NCBI GenBank assembly: GCA_964460845.1
Contig: CAYWRZ010000005.1
Location: forward strand, 124,001-188,000
Direction: 5' to 3'
Origin: CAYWRZ01 sp964460845
Lineage (GTDB): Bacteria > Bacteroidota > Bacteroidia > Flavobacteriales_D > UBA2798
Length of the DNA: 64,000 nt
Both the position numbers and the translations under genes were made by a program. The notes beneath the pieces are model-generated. The model worked only from the letters and a program-made list of their open reading frames with translations, made no database searches and was not told where the DNA came from. This document shows, in pieces, positions 23,457 to 32,865 of the stretch (its first letter is position 1; each line of letters opens with the position of its first letter).

Positions 23457-24704
23457 TTAGCTACTCTCTTGCTCCGGATGGATAGCTTTAGGGTAGCCCA
23501 GTTTTATAATCTCAGGAATAAAAAACGAGACTATTCCGATAAGTACTATGGCGCTTCCAAGTATCACAAACGTATGCGTAATGCCGATATAATCGGCCAG
23601 GAAACCGGTAGAAAGGAGTCCGAGCATAGAGGGCAATACCGAAGCGCTCATGAACATGGAAAAGACCCTTCCGAGCTTGGCGGCATCCACTCTTTCCTGA
23701 ATAATAGCCGTAAAGCAGGAGTTGTACAGGGCAAAAAACAAGCCTTCTATAGCGGTAAGCACGACAAAAAGCAGGAATCCGTTAACCGGTAAAATTCCCG
23801 AAGCCGCTAATGCCGCGCCGATAATCACATACGTGAGGTTAATCGCCTTTACCTTGTGATAACGCATCCGGAAAATACCGAGCAGCACGCCACCCACCAG
23901 CATACCTACTCCCCAGGCCATTTCCACGATGCTAATCTGAAACTCGTTGCCGTTAAAATGCTTCAGGGTCATCAGCGGAAACAGTACACTAAGCGGCATA
24001 ATGCAAAAGGTCACCATAATAGAAAAGAAAAAAAGCAATTTCAGCCCTTTCTGCCGGGTCACTTCCCATACGCCTTCTTTTACTTCCTGCCACACCTGAG
24101 CCATTCCTTTTTCTTTCTCTTTGTCTTGCTCCGGATTCGGGATTTTAACCAGCAGCAACGAAACGATTCCCAGCACGGCACCCGCCACGTCGAACAGCAG
24201 CACATAGCTGATATCCATCAGACTTATCAATAAGGCGCCTAATACAGGGCCCGCAATAGTAGAAACCGAAAGAATCGCCTGATTTACTCCGGCAATCCGC
24301 ACCAGCTCACTTTCGGGAGCCAACAAGGGCACCGAAGCCTGCATGGCCGGCATGTGAAAAGCGGAACCCGTAGAACGCAGCGCAAGCAGCAGATAGATGT
24401 ACCAAAGCTCTACGGTATCGAAATAAAACAAGAGCGAAATCACCATCGTACAGGCCGCAATAAACAGGTCGGCATAAATCATGGTCTTTTTGCGATCCCA
24501 GCGATCGATGAACACGCCGGCAAACAAGCCCAGCACCGATTGAGGCAGCAGGGCGGCAATAGCCGCATAAGCCAGCACCTCGGCCGATTCAGTTTCGATG
24601 CTCATCCAAATAATAAGGGCAAAGCCCACGAGTCCACTGCTCAGTATCGAAAAAAGTTGGCCGGTCCACAGCACGGCAAACGTTCTTTTCCAGTCGGTTT
24701 TCAT
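23457..24704 (-). CDS. MFS exporter, macrolide-efflux-like
   Basis: A 415-residue major facilitator with about 12 transmembrane helices. The N-terminal FAVLWTGQLFSILSSGLVGFA, the loop 2-3 motif GVFIDRWDRKKTMI (motif A, matching GxxxDRxxRK), and the LLALRSTGSAFHMPAMQASVP segment are typical of the Mef/multidrug branch (MFS_3-like). Members export macrolides, siderophores or other small molecules with proton influx; the substrate cannot be told from the sequence. It is monocistronic. The 5' region (24720-24817) can form a nested stem structure, so it may be under leader control. Confidence 0.85.
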   Translation of the reverse strand: MKTDWKRTFAVLWTGQLFSILSSGLVGFALIIWMSIETESAEVLAYAAIAALLPQSVLGLFAGVFIDRWDRKKTMIYADLFIAACTMVISLLFYFDTVELWYIYLLLALRSTGSAFHMPAMQASVPLLAPESELVRIAGVNQAILSVSTIAGPVLGALLISLMDISYVLLFDVAGAVLGIVSLLLVKIPNPEQDKEKEKGMAQVWQEVKEGVWEVTRQKGLKLLFFFSIMVTFCIMPLSVLFPLMTLKHFNGNEFQISIVEMAWGVGMLVGGVLLGIFRMRYHKVKAINLTYVIIGAALAASGILPVNGFLLFVVLTAIEGLFFALYNSCFTAIIQERVDAAKLGRVFSMFMSASVLPSMLGLLSTGFLADYIGITHTFVILGSAIVLIGIVSFFIPEIIKLGYPKAIHPEQESS

Positions 24705-24719
24705 AAAAAATAAGGGTTA

Positions 24720-24817
24720 GAAGCTGTAAAAAAAGGGGAATAAATCCGGGCAAAGCAGGCATAGTCTCTCAGGTTCGCACCGGAATAATGAGGACGGACT
24801 ATACAAAAAACAGCTTC
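24720..24817. ncRNA. Unassigned structured element upstream of the MFS exporter
   Basis: Nested perfect arms are visible: GAAGCTGT (24720-24727) with ACAGCTTC (24810-24817), and ATAGTC (24761-24766) with GACTAT (24797-24802). Inside these lie CTCA (24768-24771) with TGAG (24789-24792), and a GGT-TCGC-ACC hairpin at 24772-24781. A closed outer helix and a long inner hairpin would form an RNA domain of about 98 nt on either strand. As the leader of the minus-strand exporter, it ends 15 nt before the ATG. It does not match a riboswitch class I know. Confidence 0.35.
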
Positions 24818-25078
24818 ATGGGAGTCTGAGATTTAACAGGTACAAAGGTAAAATAAGTAAACGGAATGACGTTAAAGGATTTGTTTTTTATTTATTACCG
24901 ATGTTTTAAAAAGAGTACCCATCGAATAAAATTTCTTTATAAAAACCGGATTTTCAGAACTACTTGTGCAAAAGCGCGAAAAAATTTATTTTTAAATACG
25001 TTAAACCCTGCTTCCAGCAAAGCACTTTTCGCTGCGAACACTGATTTAATCCAAAAAAATTCGGCCTCCCGGCTTGCT

Positions 25079-25363
25079 ATGTGGTTACTCTTTTTGTCGG
25101 TTGCGGTACTACAAATAGGCAGTTATTTGCTGCTGAATAAGCTTGGCTGGCCAAAGGCAAAATGGCTTGTGCTACTTATCTTGCTGCTGCTGCATTACCG
25201 GGTCTTCCCTCCCCTTTTCATGCCGGCCTTACCTGAAGGAGAAGCTTGCGGAATGCCCGTATTAGGCGTTATACTCGGTTTTTGGGTTATCGGCGGGATA
25301 AGCGCGCTGCTTATTCATTTCAGCTTTCTGGTATTGACCCGAAAACACGAAGCGCAGCGTTAA
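25079..25363 (+). CDS. Small membrane protein, unknown
   Basis: A 94-residue protein with three hydrophobic segments (about residues 1-19, 27-45 and 60-85). The frame is open further upstream to 24866, but that extension is Lys/Arg-rich, lacks coding character and starts in the region with the structured element, so the ATG at 25079 is preferred. Not recognised. The stop lies 58 nt from the converging permease gene. Confidence 0.4.
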   Translation: MWLLFLSVAVLQIGSYLLLNKLGWPKAKWLVLLILLLLHYRVFPPLFMPALPEGEACGMPVLGVILGFWVIGGISALLIHFSFLVLTRKHEAQR

Positions 25364-25420
25364 AGAATAGTTACCCAAGGCTACTCATAGTTTACGCCTC
25401 CCCCGGTACGCTCCTGAAAG

Positions 25421-26848
25421 TTACCTGCTGCGCTTTATCTGTCCGCGCGAAAGGTAATACACCGGAATACCGGTCAGCACTATGAGCAGTCCCCAGCCAC
25501 AGGTATCGGTCTTATAAAGTATCAGTCCCACGCAGATGCTCAACGCCGCCAGTATATACAAAGCGGGAATTACCGGATAACCGAAAGCCCGATAAGGCCG
25601 CTCGGCCTCGGGACGACGGATACGCAAGATAAATACCGCGGCTATGGTCAGGATATAAAACAAGAGCACCACAAAAATCACGTAATCGAGCAAAGCCCCG
25701 TATTTACCTGTAAGGCACAAGGCCGAAGCCCAGATGCACTGTGCCCACAAGCCCCAGGCCGGTACTTCAAAACGGTTAAGCCGCGCCGCCTGCTTAAAAA
25801 AGAGTCCGTCTTGCGCCATGGTGTAATACACGCGTGCCCCCGAAAGGATGAGTCCGTTGTTGCAACCGAAGGTCGATACCATAATCATCAGCGCGATGAT
25901 CAAAGCTCCCAGGGCCCCGAAAATATACTGCGAAGCCGCCACGGTAACCCGATCAGAGGGCGCAAAAGCGATCTCGTTCATGGGCAGCACCGCTATATAC
26001 ACGATGTTCATCAGCACATAAAGCAGGGTCACGATCAGCGTGCCTAAAAACAAGCTAAGTCCGATGTTACGCTGCGGATTTCGAATTTCTCCGGCGATAA
26101 ACGTCACATTGTTCCAGGCATCGCTCGAAAACAGCGAGCCTACCATCGCGGCAGTAATACCGGCAAAAAGCACGGCACCCGAAATATCGGCGCTCAGGCC
26201 CGTATCAAGCGACCACTGCATGGCCCGGAACGGCTCGGTCCAGTTGGCGTTCCACACCTCGCTGCGAAAAGCGATAAAACCCGCTACGATAAGCCCTAAC
26301 AAGGAAAGAATTTTGATAAGCGTAAGCGTGGTTTGTATGATTTTCCCGTTTTTCACCCCGCGACTATTGATCCAGGTAAGCAGCACTATAGTGGCAATGG
26401 CCAGCACCTGCGAAGCATTTATCGCCAACCCGAACAGCGTAAACAGCACATTCTCTTCGCCCAAAGGTTCGTACAGGTAAGCGGCAAATTTGGCAAAAGC
26501 AACACCTACAGCTGCAATGGTACCCGTTTGTATTACCGTAAAAAAAGACCAGCCGTATAAAAAGGCTATCAATCTGTTATACGATTCGCGCAGGTAAACA
26601 TATTGCCCGCCCGCACGCGGAAACATGGCCGACAATTCGCCGTAGCTAAGGGCCGCCATGAGCGTAATCACTCCGGTAAGCAACCAAATCAGGATGAGCC
26701 ATCCGGCGCTTCCCACATTACGGGTAATATCGGCGCTTACGATAAAAATACCCGAACCTATCATCGATCCAACCACCAGCATAGTGGCATCGAGCAGTCC
26801 CAGTTCGCGTTTCATAGATGCGTTTCCGTTGGGAAGAGAGGGTTCCAT
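25421..26848 (-). CDS. APC-family amino acid permease
   Basis: A 475-residue transporter with 12 predicted helices. The family hallmark is at the first helix: LLDATMLVVGSMIGSGIFIVSA, containing the GSGIF substrate-binding break, then LSYGELSAMFPRAGGQYVYLRE. It resembles the LAT-like or cationic amino-acid/polyamine antiporter branch. The C-terminus ends in a basic GQIKRSR tail. It moves amino acids across the inner membrane, coupled to protons or by exchange; specificity is not readable. The start could be the first Met or Met12 (MKRELGLLD), 33 nt later. It is divergent from the DUF1003 gene. Confidence 0.85.
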   Translation of the reverse strand: MEPSLPNGNASMKRELGLLDATMLVVGSMIGSGIFIVSADITRNVGSAGWLILIWLLTGVITLMAALSYGELSAMFPRAGGQYVYLRESYNRLIAFLYGWSFFTVIQTGTIAAVGVAFAKFAAYLYEPLGEENVLFTLFGLAINASQVLAIATIVLLTWINSRGVKNGKIIQTTLTLIKILSLLGLIVAGFIAFRSEVWNANWTEPFRAMQWSLDTGLSADISGAVLFAGITAAMVGSLFSSDAWNNVTFIAGEIRNPQRNIGLSLFLGTLIVTLLYVLMNIVYIAVLPMNEIAFAPSDRVTVAASQYIFGALGALIIALMIMVSTFGCNNGLILSGARVYYTMAQDGLFFKQAARLNRFEVPAWGLWAQCIWASALCLTGKYGALLDYVIFVVLLFYILTIAAVFILRIRRPEAERPYRAFGYPVIPALYILAALSICVGLILYKTDTCGWGLLIVLTGIPVYYLSRGQIKRSR

Positions 26849-26924
26849 ATACTTGGGTTAAGGGCAGAAAGATAAGAGATTTTTAGCCCCTTTAATTTTT
26901 AAATTCGTAGATAAGATAAATTCT

Positions 26925-27425
26925 ATGACTATGAAACACAAGCACGTAAAATCGCTGGGTGAGCTGAAAGCGCTTCCTTCTCCCGTCGATACCAATGCCG
27001 CGTACAGAGAAAATCTCTCGCGGCTCGATCATATTGCGTTGTGGATTACCGTTAACGTAGGCAGCATGAAATTCTTCCTCCTCATTTTTGGCTGGACAAT
27101 AGGCTGGTTAGCCTGGAATACCCTGGCTCCCGATGAGCTGCGCTTTGACCCTTTTCCGGCTTTTGTGCTTTGGCTGTTTATTTCCAACATGATCCAAATT
27201 TTCCTCATGCCCCTGATTATGATCGGCCAAAACCTGCAATCGAACCACGCCGAGCTGCGAGCGCAATCAGACTTTGAAATCAATATTAAAGCGGAACTCG
27301 AAATCGAAACCATACTCAAGCATCTCGAAAACCAAAACGAGCTGATTCTTAAAATTCTGACACGAATTGAGCAGTTAGAAAAGCAGAGGCCACCCGAAAC
27401 GGATACGGATCATTCTCCCGCCTAA
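26925..27425 (+). CDS. DUF1003 membrane protein
   Basis: A 166-residue protein with the DUF1003 pattern: an LSRLDHIALWITVNVGSMKFF entry, a second helix FPAFVLWLFISNMIQIFLMPLIM, and the conserved MIGQNLQSNHAELRAQSDFEIN segment. A C-terminal coiled coil (about 115-155) holds the Glu/Leu-rich repeat and EQLEKQ. Two transmembrane helices anchor it in the inner membrane. Function is not established for the family. Start at 26925 or Met3 (26931). It is transcribed alone and divergent from the permease. Confidence 0.85.
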   Translation: MTMKHKHVKSLGELKALPSPVDTNAAYRENLSRLDHIALWITVNVGSMKFFLLIFGWTIGWLAWNTLAPDELRFDPFPAFVLWLFISNMIQIFLMPLIMIGQNLQSNHAELRAQSDFEINIKAELEIETILKHLENQNELILKILTRIEQLEKQRPPETDTDHSPA

Positions 27426-27557
27426 CGATCTTTTCCAGGTCGCCTGACTTCTTTCGCCTTTTCCACTTATCTACCTCTTTTTAAAGCTTCTATTCATTGA
27501 GCGACCGAAAATAAAAGGACTTCTCTTTCCTTACTATGAGAAAAATGTGCTTTTTAT

Positions 27558-27588
27558 TTTGTTAGATTAATCTAACATATTACTTTTG
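27558..27588 (+). promoter_or_regulatory. Bacteroidota promoter with an 18-bp palindromic operator
   Basis: TTTG at 27558-27561 and TACTTTTG at 27581-27588 are separated by 19 nt, matching the Bacteroidota -33 and -7 elements. Between them sits a perfect 18-bp palindrome, TGTTAGATTAATCTAACA (27560-27577). Placement between the two elements means a bound dimer would block the polymerase. Its TTAGATTAATCTAA core resembles DtxR/MntR-type metal-repressor boxes, so iron- or manganese-dependent repression of the TonB receptor is a reasonable inference. Confidence 0.65.
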
Positions 27589-27615
27589 TCAAACAAATTA
27601 CAAAGTTTAGACAAA

Positions 27616-29883
27616 ATGAAAGGTCTTTTACTGTTCGGAATTCTACTACTAAGCAGCTACGCGCAACGCGCAGAAGCGCAATACGGCAGCCTTAGCGGTA
27701 AAGTACGCAGCGAAGGCCGAGGCGTGGAATACGCCAACGTAGGCATCCTGAAGCTCGGCTTAGGCACCTCGACCGATACGGCCGGAAATTTCCGCATAGA
27801 AAAAATCCCTTACGGCACCTACAGCCTCAAAATAAGCTGCGTGGGATACCTGCCCTATCGCCGCGAAATTACGATCAGCAGTAGCGAACCTTTACAATTG
27901 ACTATAAATCTCCAGGCTGCCGAATCTTCGCTCGGAGAAGTGGTGGTTACCGGCACCTTAAAAGAGGTAAGCCGTGCCGATAGCCCGGTGCCGGTCGAAA
28001 TTATTACCCCGCAACTGTTTCGAAAAAATCCTACGCCCAGCCTGTTCGAAGCGGTGGGCATGGTCAATGGCGTACAACCGCAAATTAACTGCAACGTATG
28101 CAATACCGGCGATATTCACATCAACGGAATGGAAGGTCCCTATACGATGATACTGATCGACGGAATGCCGATTGTGAGCGGCCTCTCGACGGTATATGGA
28201 CTGAGCGGTATTCCGAACAGCTTAGTAGAACGTATCGAAGTGGTAAAAGGGCCCGCTTCTTCTCTTTACGGTTCGGAAGCCATGGGTGGAATTATCAATG
28301 TGATTACCAAAAATCCGTTGCGGGCACCGCTCGTAAGTGCCGATGTCTTTGCCACCGGATGGGGCGAATACAATGCCGATGCCTCGGTAAAGTTCAAAGC
28401 AGGAAAAGCCGTTTCGTTGCTGGGTGTAAACTACTTTACGTATCAAAATCGGCACGATAAGAACCACGACGGATTTACGGATTTGCCTTTGCAAAATCGG
28501 GTTTCGGTCTTTCAGAAATGGAATTTTGAGCGAAAAAACGATCGTGTGGCGAGCCTGGCCGCAAGGTATGTCTATGAAGATCGCTGGGGCGGCGAAACGC
28601 GCTGGAATCAACGTTGGCGAGGCAGCGATAGCATTTACGGCGAAAGCATTTTCACCAACCGCGCCGAAATAATCGGACAATACCAGCTTCCGGTAAAGGA
28701 AAAAATCATGGCGCAGCTTTCGTACAACTACCACCTGCAGGATTCGTGGTACGGCAATACACCCTATTACGCACAGCAGCAGGTCGCCTTCGGACAGCTC
28801 TATTGGGATAAAAAGCTGAACGAAGCGCACAGTATGCTACTCGGCACTTCGTTCCGTTATACGTATTACGACGACAATACGCCGGGTACCGCCTCGGCCG
28901 ACAGCCTGCATCCGCAAAACGCACCCATGCGCACGCCCCTGCCCGGACTTTTTGTGCAAGACGAATGGGCTTTCCATCCGAAACAAGTCCTGCTGGCCGG
29001 GTACCGCTACGATTACGACCGAAACCACGGCAGCATTCATTCGCCACGACTGGCTTACAAGCTCTCGCCCAACGAGCGCAATACGATACGCGCCAGCGCA
29101 GGAACCGGCTTCAGGGTAGTCAACCTCTTTACCGAAGACCATGCCGCATTGAGCGGAGCCCGTGAAGTGGTCATCACCGAAAAGCTCAATCCTGAACGTT
29201 CGTTCAACAGCAACCTGAACTACACTCTTTCGGTACCGACCGAAAAAGTATTGCTTCATTTCGACCTTACGGGATTTTATTCGTATTTCAGCAATAAAAT
29301 AGTAGGCGATTTCGACACCGATCCGCGAAAAATTATTTACGATAATCTTCGCGGGCATGCCATCTCGCAGGGCGTATCGCTGAACACGGATCTAACTTTT
29401 CGTTTTCCACTAAAAATAAGCACAGGCATTACCTATATGGACGTATGGCTGAACGAAGAAAACGAAGCGGGAAACCTGGAGCGGATACAGCAACTACACG
29501 CTCCCCGCTGGTCGGGCACCTTTGTGATCAGCTATGCCCTACCCGCCAATTTCACCGTCGATTTTACCGGGCGTTGGACAGGCCCCATGCGATTACCCGT
29601 GCTCCCCGACGATTACCGCCCCGAATATTCACCCTGGTTTTGCATAGCGAACATTCAGCTTACCAAAAAATTAGCCGGAGGCTGGGAATTTTACGGGGGT
29701 GTAAAAAACCTGCTTAATTTCGTACCCCGCAACCCGATCATGCGCCCCTTCGATCCCTTCGACAAGCTGGCCAACGACCCGATTGCTAATCCTTACGGCT
29801 ATACTTTCGATCCCAGCTACAATTATACTTCCCTGCAAGGCACACGCATGTTTGTAGGGGTACGGTATAATTTGTCGAGGTGA
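27616..29883 (+). CDS. TonB-dependent outer-membrane receptor
   Basis: A 755-residue receptor. A signal peptide (1-21, ending AEAQ) is followed by a carboxypeptidase-regulatory-like domain (about 25-105: GKVRSEGRGVEYANVGI, then PYGTYSLKISCVGY). The plug (about 110-225) contains CNVCNTGDIHINGMEGPY, MILIDGMPIVSGL and VVKGPASSLYGSEAMGGIINV; the 22-strand barrel runs to an aromatic end (VGVRYNLSR). Plugs of this CNVCNTGDI type are frequent in Bacteroidota metal or small-chelate receptors. The start is the ATG at 27616; an in-frame TTG at 27586 lies inside the -7 box, so it is excluded. The upstream palindrome suggests metal-responsive control. The ligand is not proven. Confidence 0.85.
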   Translation: MKGLLLFGILLLSSYAQRAEAQYGSLSGKVRSEGRGVEYANVGILKLGLGTSTDTAGNFRIEKIPYGTYSLKISCVGYLPYRREITISSSEPLQLTINLQAAESSLGEVVVTGTLKEVSRADSPVPVEIITPQLFRKNPTPSLFEAVGMVNGVQPQINCNVCNTGDIHINGMEGPYTMILIDGMPIVSGLSTVYGLSGIPNSLVERIEVVKGPASSLYGSEAMGGIINVITKNPLRAPLVSADVFATGWGEYNADASVKFKAGKAVSLLGVNYFTYQNRHDKNHDGFTDLPLQNRVSVFQKWNFERKNDRVASLAARYVYEDRWGGETRWNQRWRGSDSIYGESIFTNRAEIIGQYQLPVKEKIMAQLSYNYHLQDSWYGNTPYYAQQQVAFGQLYWDKKLNEAHSMLLGTSFRYTYYDDNTPGTASADSLHPQNAPMRTPLPGLFVQDEWAFHPKQVLLAGYRYDYDRNHGSIHSPRLAYKLSPNERNTIRASAGTGFRVVNLFTEDHAALSGAREVVITEKLNPERSFNSNLNYTLSVPTEKVLLHFDLTGFYSYFSNKIVGDFDTDPRKIIYDNLRGHAISQGVSLNTDLTFRFPLKISTGITYMDVWLNEENEAGNLERIQQLHAPRWSGTFVISYALPANFTVDFTGRWTGPMRLPVLPDDYRPEYSPWFCIANIQLTKKLAGGWEFYGGVKNLLNFVPRNPIMRPFDPFDKLANDPIANPYGYTFDPSYNYTSLQGTRMFVGVRYNLSR

Positions 29884-29939
29884 AGCCTGATGCCGCTATC
29901 GAGCAAAGTCAATTAGGTTTCTTCTACGCTAAAAACAGG

Positions 29940-30995
29940 TTAAATCCCCAAAAAACGGAAAGGTTCGGCCTTCACAAAGCGAGCAGAAGTTTCACCGGAG
30001 TGAATTTCGGTCAATCCTACTTTGAGCATACGAACCCCGCTTTTAGTGGCGAAATCAATTTTTTTCAAATCGACCCAAAACGTATTGGGTGTAACGGCTG
30101 TTTCGAAATAATACACCAGGTTTTTCTGATCAGCTACCACACGCCACTGAGTAGTCGAAAGATTGGGAAATCCTTCTATCGAAATGCCGTAGGGCACCGA
30201 CACGTTGCGCACCACGCTAAGCACTGCCGCCACCGCAATCTTAATATTATCGGTTTGGGGAATGGCATTGATGTAATAATGCGCGCGCACATAGCGATCA
30301 GAAGCATTATTGGTACCCGGTAAAAATATCTTTCCGGGAATGCCCTGCCAATAACGGTTAATTGCCAATTGCTCCTCGTAAGACGGATCATTGGTCATGA
30401 CAGTATAAGAAGGATCATGATGAATTACCAGCTTACCGCCTATGTATTCAAAAATGGCATTGTCGCCCGAGGCATCAGAGAGCGAGAGGTGTACGGTGGT
30501 AAATTTATCCGTTCCGGGAATAAAATCAGAAACAATTACAAATTCTTCGCGCCCTAATGTTTCTACCGCTTCGGCCACAGTGGCAAAATTATCGAGCGCG
30601 TACTGCGCCCAGGCAGCAATGGTAAGTCCTTTTTTACTCCCTTCTTTCTCAAATGTCGGATACTCCGATTGCACCAGCCAAAGCAGGTTAGCGACCAGGC
30701 CTTTTTCATTCATACCGTCGGGCGTGGCAATATCCCACGAACTGGCGGCCACACTGCCGTAACGGGAAGTCCACTCGATAGAGTTGGGCCCTACTTCGCC
30801 GTGGCGTTTCATCCCTCTTGGAAAAACCCAAAGGTTAGCGGGAATATCGATCGAAAAATCCATACTGCGCCCCGTGATAATGGTCTGACCGGGACCTTTA
30901 TATACTACACGGGTACAAGCTTCTGCTTCGACAGAAAAAGTACTGAAAACACATACCGCAAGGGCTGTGTATAGAAGTGCATTAAATGATTTCAT
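29940..30995 (-). CDS. Choloylglycine hydrolase / penicillin V acylase family amidase
   Basis: A 351-residue Ntn-hydrolase of the linear-amide C-N hydrolase family. The signal peptide ends EAEA and Cys27 (CTRVVYKG) becomes the N-terminal nucleophile after cleavage. Other family residues are visible: the Arg and Asp in GRSMDF, the TNDPSYEEQLA segment with its Asn, and the Asn/Arg pair in NNASDRYVRAHYY. Members cleave bile-salt conjugates, penicillin V or N-acyl homoserine lactones; this exported branch in environmental Bacteroidota is more likely to act on acyl amides or signals than on bile salts. It converges on the TonB receptor gene, 56 nt apart, and is monocistronic. Confidence 0.85.
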   Translation of the reverse strand: MKSFNALLYTALAVCVFSTFSVEAEACTRVVYKGPGQTIITGRSMDFSIDIPANLWVFPRGMKRHGEVGPNSIEWTSRYGSVAASSWDIATPDGMNEKGLVANLLWLVQSEYPTFEKEGSKKGLTIAAWAQYALDNFATVAEAVETLGREEFVIVSDFIPGTDKFTTVHLSLSDASGDNAIFEYIGGKLVIHHDPSYTVMTNDPSYEEQLAINRYWQGIPGKIFLPGTNNASDRYVRAHYYINAIPQTDNIKIAVAAVLSVVRNVSVPYGISIEGFPNLSTTQWRVVADQKNLVYYFETAVTPNTFWVDLKKIDFATKSGVRMLKVGLTEIHSGETSARFVKAEPFRFLGI

Positions 30996-31133
30996 ACTGA
31001 ATACGTTTTTAGTTATTACTCCGATATTTTACCTCTATTTTTGGCTTTGCTATACAGCCTGAATCTACAGCCGAGACACTATTTATATAGCTGTATTTCA
31101 ATATTAAAACTAAATATAGTACGAAAAAGGCAT

Positions 31134-31160
31134 AAAAAAAATGCGCCGGTGGCGCATTTT
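31134..31160 (-). terminator. Rho-independent terminator of the superoxide dismutase gene
   Basis: On the minus strand, ATGCGCC-ACC-GGCGCAT is followed by seven or more T. The 7-bp GC-rich stem with a 3-nt loop lies 23 nt after the sod stop. Confidence 0.85.
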
Positions 31161-31183
31161 CTATAAAAGTTCAGGAAAGAAAA

Positions 31184-31960
31184 TCAGCGGGAAAGCGCTT
31201 TGCTGTAATTTTCACCGACCACGTTCCAATCGAGTACTTCAAAAAACGCGTTGATATAGTCGGGGCGTTTGTTCTGATAGCGTAGGTAATACGCGTGTTC
31301 CCACACGTCGATACCGAGAATGGGCGTACCGGCAATGTCGAGTCCGGGCATGAGCGGATTATCCTGATTGGCCGTGCTGCCTACGGCAAGCTGACCGTTA
31401 GAGGTCACCACCAGCCAGGCCCAGCCCGATCCAAAACGTTTGGAAGCCGCTTCGGAAAGCTTATCTTTCAAGGCTTCGAACGAGCCAAACTCTTTGTGGA
31501 TCGCTTCGGCCAGCGTTCCTGAAGGTTGCCCGCCGCCCTGAGGACTCAGGATTGCAAAATACAACCTATGGTTGTAGTAGCCGCCTCCGTTGTTGCGCAG
31601 GGTAGCATTGCTCATATCGAGCCCTTTCAAAATTTCTTCGATCGACTGAGAAGCCTGAGCTTTGCCCTGTATCTCTTTGTTCAGGTTATTGGTGTACCCG
31701 AGGTAATGCTTAGAATAATGCACTTCCATGGTTTTCGCATCGATCGCTTTTTCCAAATCGGCATAACCGTAGTGAAGCGGTTCGAGCTGAAAAGGGCCGC
31801 TGTCGGTTTTCACATCGGCTGGATTGCCAACAGGTTCTGCGGTGCTTGCTTCCTGCTTATTGATATTGGGCTGTGGAGTGGGATCCTTCGCTGATTGCTG
31901 ACAGGATTGTATGCCGAAAACCAGCACAAAAGCACTTAGTATGTACGTTATCTTTTTCAT
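31184..31960 (-). CDS. sodA: Fe/Mn superoxide dismutase, lipoprotein form
   Basis: A 258-residue protein. Residues 1-20 are a lipoprotein signal (LVFGIQSC). A low-complexity linker (21-55) is followed by the SOD fold: FQLEPLHYGYADLEKAID, HYSKHYLGYTNNLN (first His ligand), GGGYYNHRLYFAIL (second His), FGSGWAWLV, and the closing DVWEHAYYLRYQNKRPDYI with the Asp and His ligands. It converts superoxide to H2O2 and O2. The lipid anchor places it in the periplasm or outer membrane, where it would meet external superoxide. Metal choice (Fe or Mn) is not certain. A strong terminator follows. Confidence 0.9.
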   Translation of the reverse strand: MKKITYILSAFVLVFGIQSCQQSAKDPTPQPNINKQEASTAEPVGNPADVKTDSGPFQLEPLHYGYADLEKAIDAKTMEVHYSKHYLGYTNNLNKEIQGKAQASQSIEEILKGLDMSNATLRNNGGGYYNHRLYFAILSPQGGGQPSGTLAEAIHKEFGSFEALKDKLSEAASKRFGSGWAWLVVTSNGQLAVGSTANQDNPLMPGLDIAGTPILGIDVWEHAYYLRYQNKRPDYINAFFEVLDWNVVGENYSKALSR

Positions 31961-32075
31961 GGTAATGACAATTTGGATTTCTTCAAAGTTAAAGGAAATA
32001 CGCGGGTAATCCTATCTAAATGCGGGTGCTTTCAAGGCTATACACAAGGCTTTTTCGCCTTCCGAACGTACGCAC

Positions 32076-32543
32076 TCAATTATAATCATTCCACCTTACA
32101 TAAGGCGCCGGTTCATCGAGGTAATCCCATTGAAGAAACAGGGTGTCTTTGGTTACAGAAGTAATTTTACCTTGTTTCACCTTGTCGGGACAGAGCACCG
32201 TGAGCTGATCGCCGATAAGTAAATAGAGCATGTTGCCATCACCATCATAATCAACTATGCGGAAGGATTGCCTTGAAATCACAAAATCGGCATGAGGCGC
32301 TTCAATATCGTACACCCATATATCAAAAAGCAGGCTGGTATCGAGGTCGGTCTCTATCACCGAACGTAATTCCCTCTTGTCCGCCTCAGCGAAGAACTCC
32401 CGCTCGAAGGCATCCGGATCGTTCTCGTCAACCTGCGTTAACGTATCGGGCTTCTCATTACCGGAATACACCTGCTCAGGATTCGTATTACAGGCCGTTA
32501 TCAGCAACACGGCAAGCAAACTTGCAGGAAATAACAATTTCAT
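32076..32543 (-). CDS. Hypothetical lipoprotein
   Basis: A 155-residue lipoprotein (signal LLAVLLITAC, Cys at 18). The mature part is acidic: an Asp/Glu-rich linker (25-60) and a beta-rich domain with DYDGDGNMLYLLIGD, a loop like a Ca-binding DxDGDG sequence but too short for a full EF-hand. Not recognised. Its stop is 115 nt from the SOD start, so shared transcription is possible but unproven. Confidence 0.6.
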   Translation of the reverse strand: MKLLFPASLLAVLLITACNTNPEQVYSGNEKPDTLTQVDENDPDAFEREFFAEADKRELRSVIETDLDTSLLFDIWVYDIEAPHADFVISRQSFRIVDYDGDGNMLYLLIGDQLTVLCPDKVKQGKITSVTKDTLFLQWDYLDEPAPYVRWNDYN

Positions 32544-32865
32544 ACAGACGATCGTTTTTTAGGAAAAAAGAATGTTGATTTTTTCGAAAATACTGTTTTT
32601 TTACCAGTAAGAAATAAGTAATCTTTTTTTGTACGAAGCGGCAAATAACGCTCCTTTTTTTCTACCGGCTTACAAAATAGATTTCGGATTTTACACTTTT
32701 TTTGACTTCACCCTTCCAAAACATCCGTATAATAAGGATTACAGGCCGTATTCATTTTTTTCACCGGAATTTTATGTAACTTGAAACATCCGCGATCAGA
32801 GAGAAAAAAGAAGCTTCGGCAGGCATTTCGGAAAAAAATATCGTATCCATTTATCATTCAAACAG
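32544..32865. other. Divergent intergenic region rich in T tracts
   Basis: About 320 nt between two divergent lipoprotein genes. It is unusually rich in T runs (five or more runs of six to eight T). No clear TAnnTTTG pair, gene or RNA was recognised. Confidence 0.4.

Noticed and set aside
24720..24817. Assignment of the structured element to a TPP, glycine or SRP RNA
   Set aside because: Short matches such as CTGAGA or CTCTCAGG occur, but the required conserved cores are absent, so it is left unassigned.
24866..25078. N-terminal extension of the small membrane protein
   Set aside because: Lys/Arg-rich with no coding character; the ATG at 25079 starts a clean hydrophobic protein.
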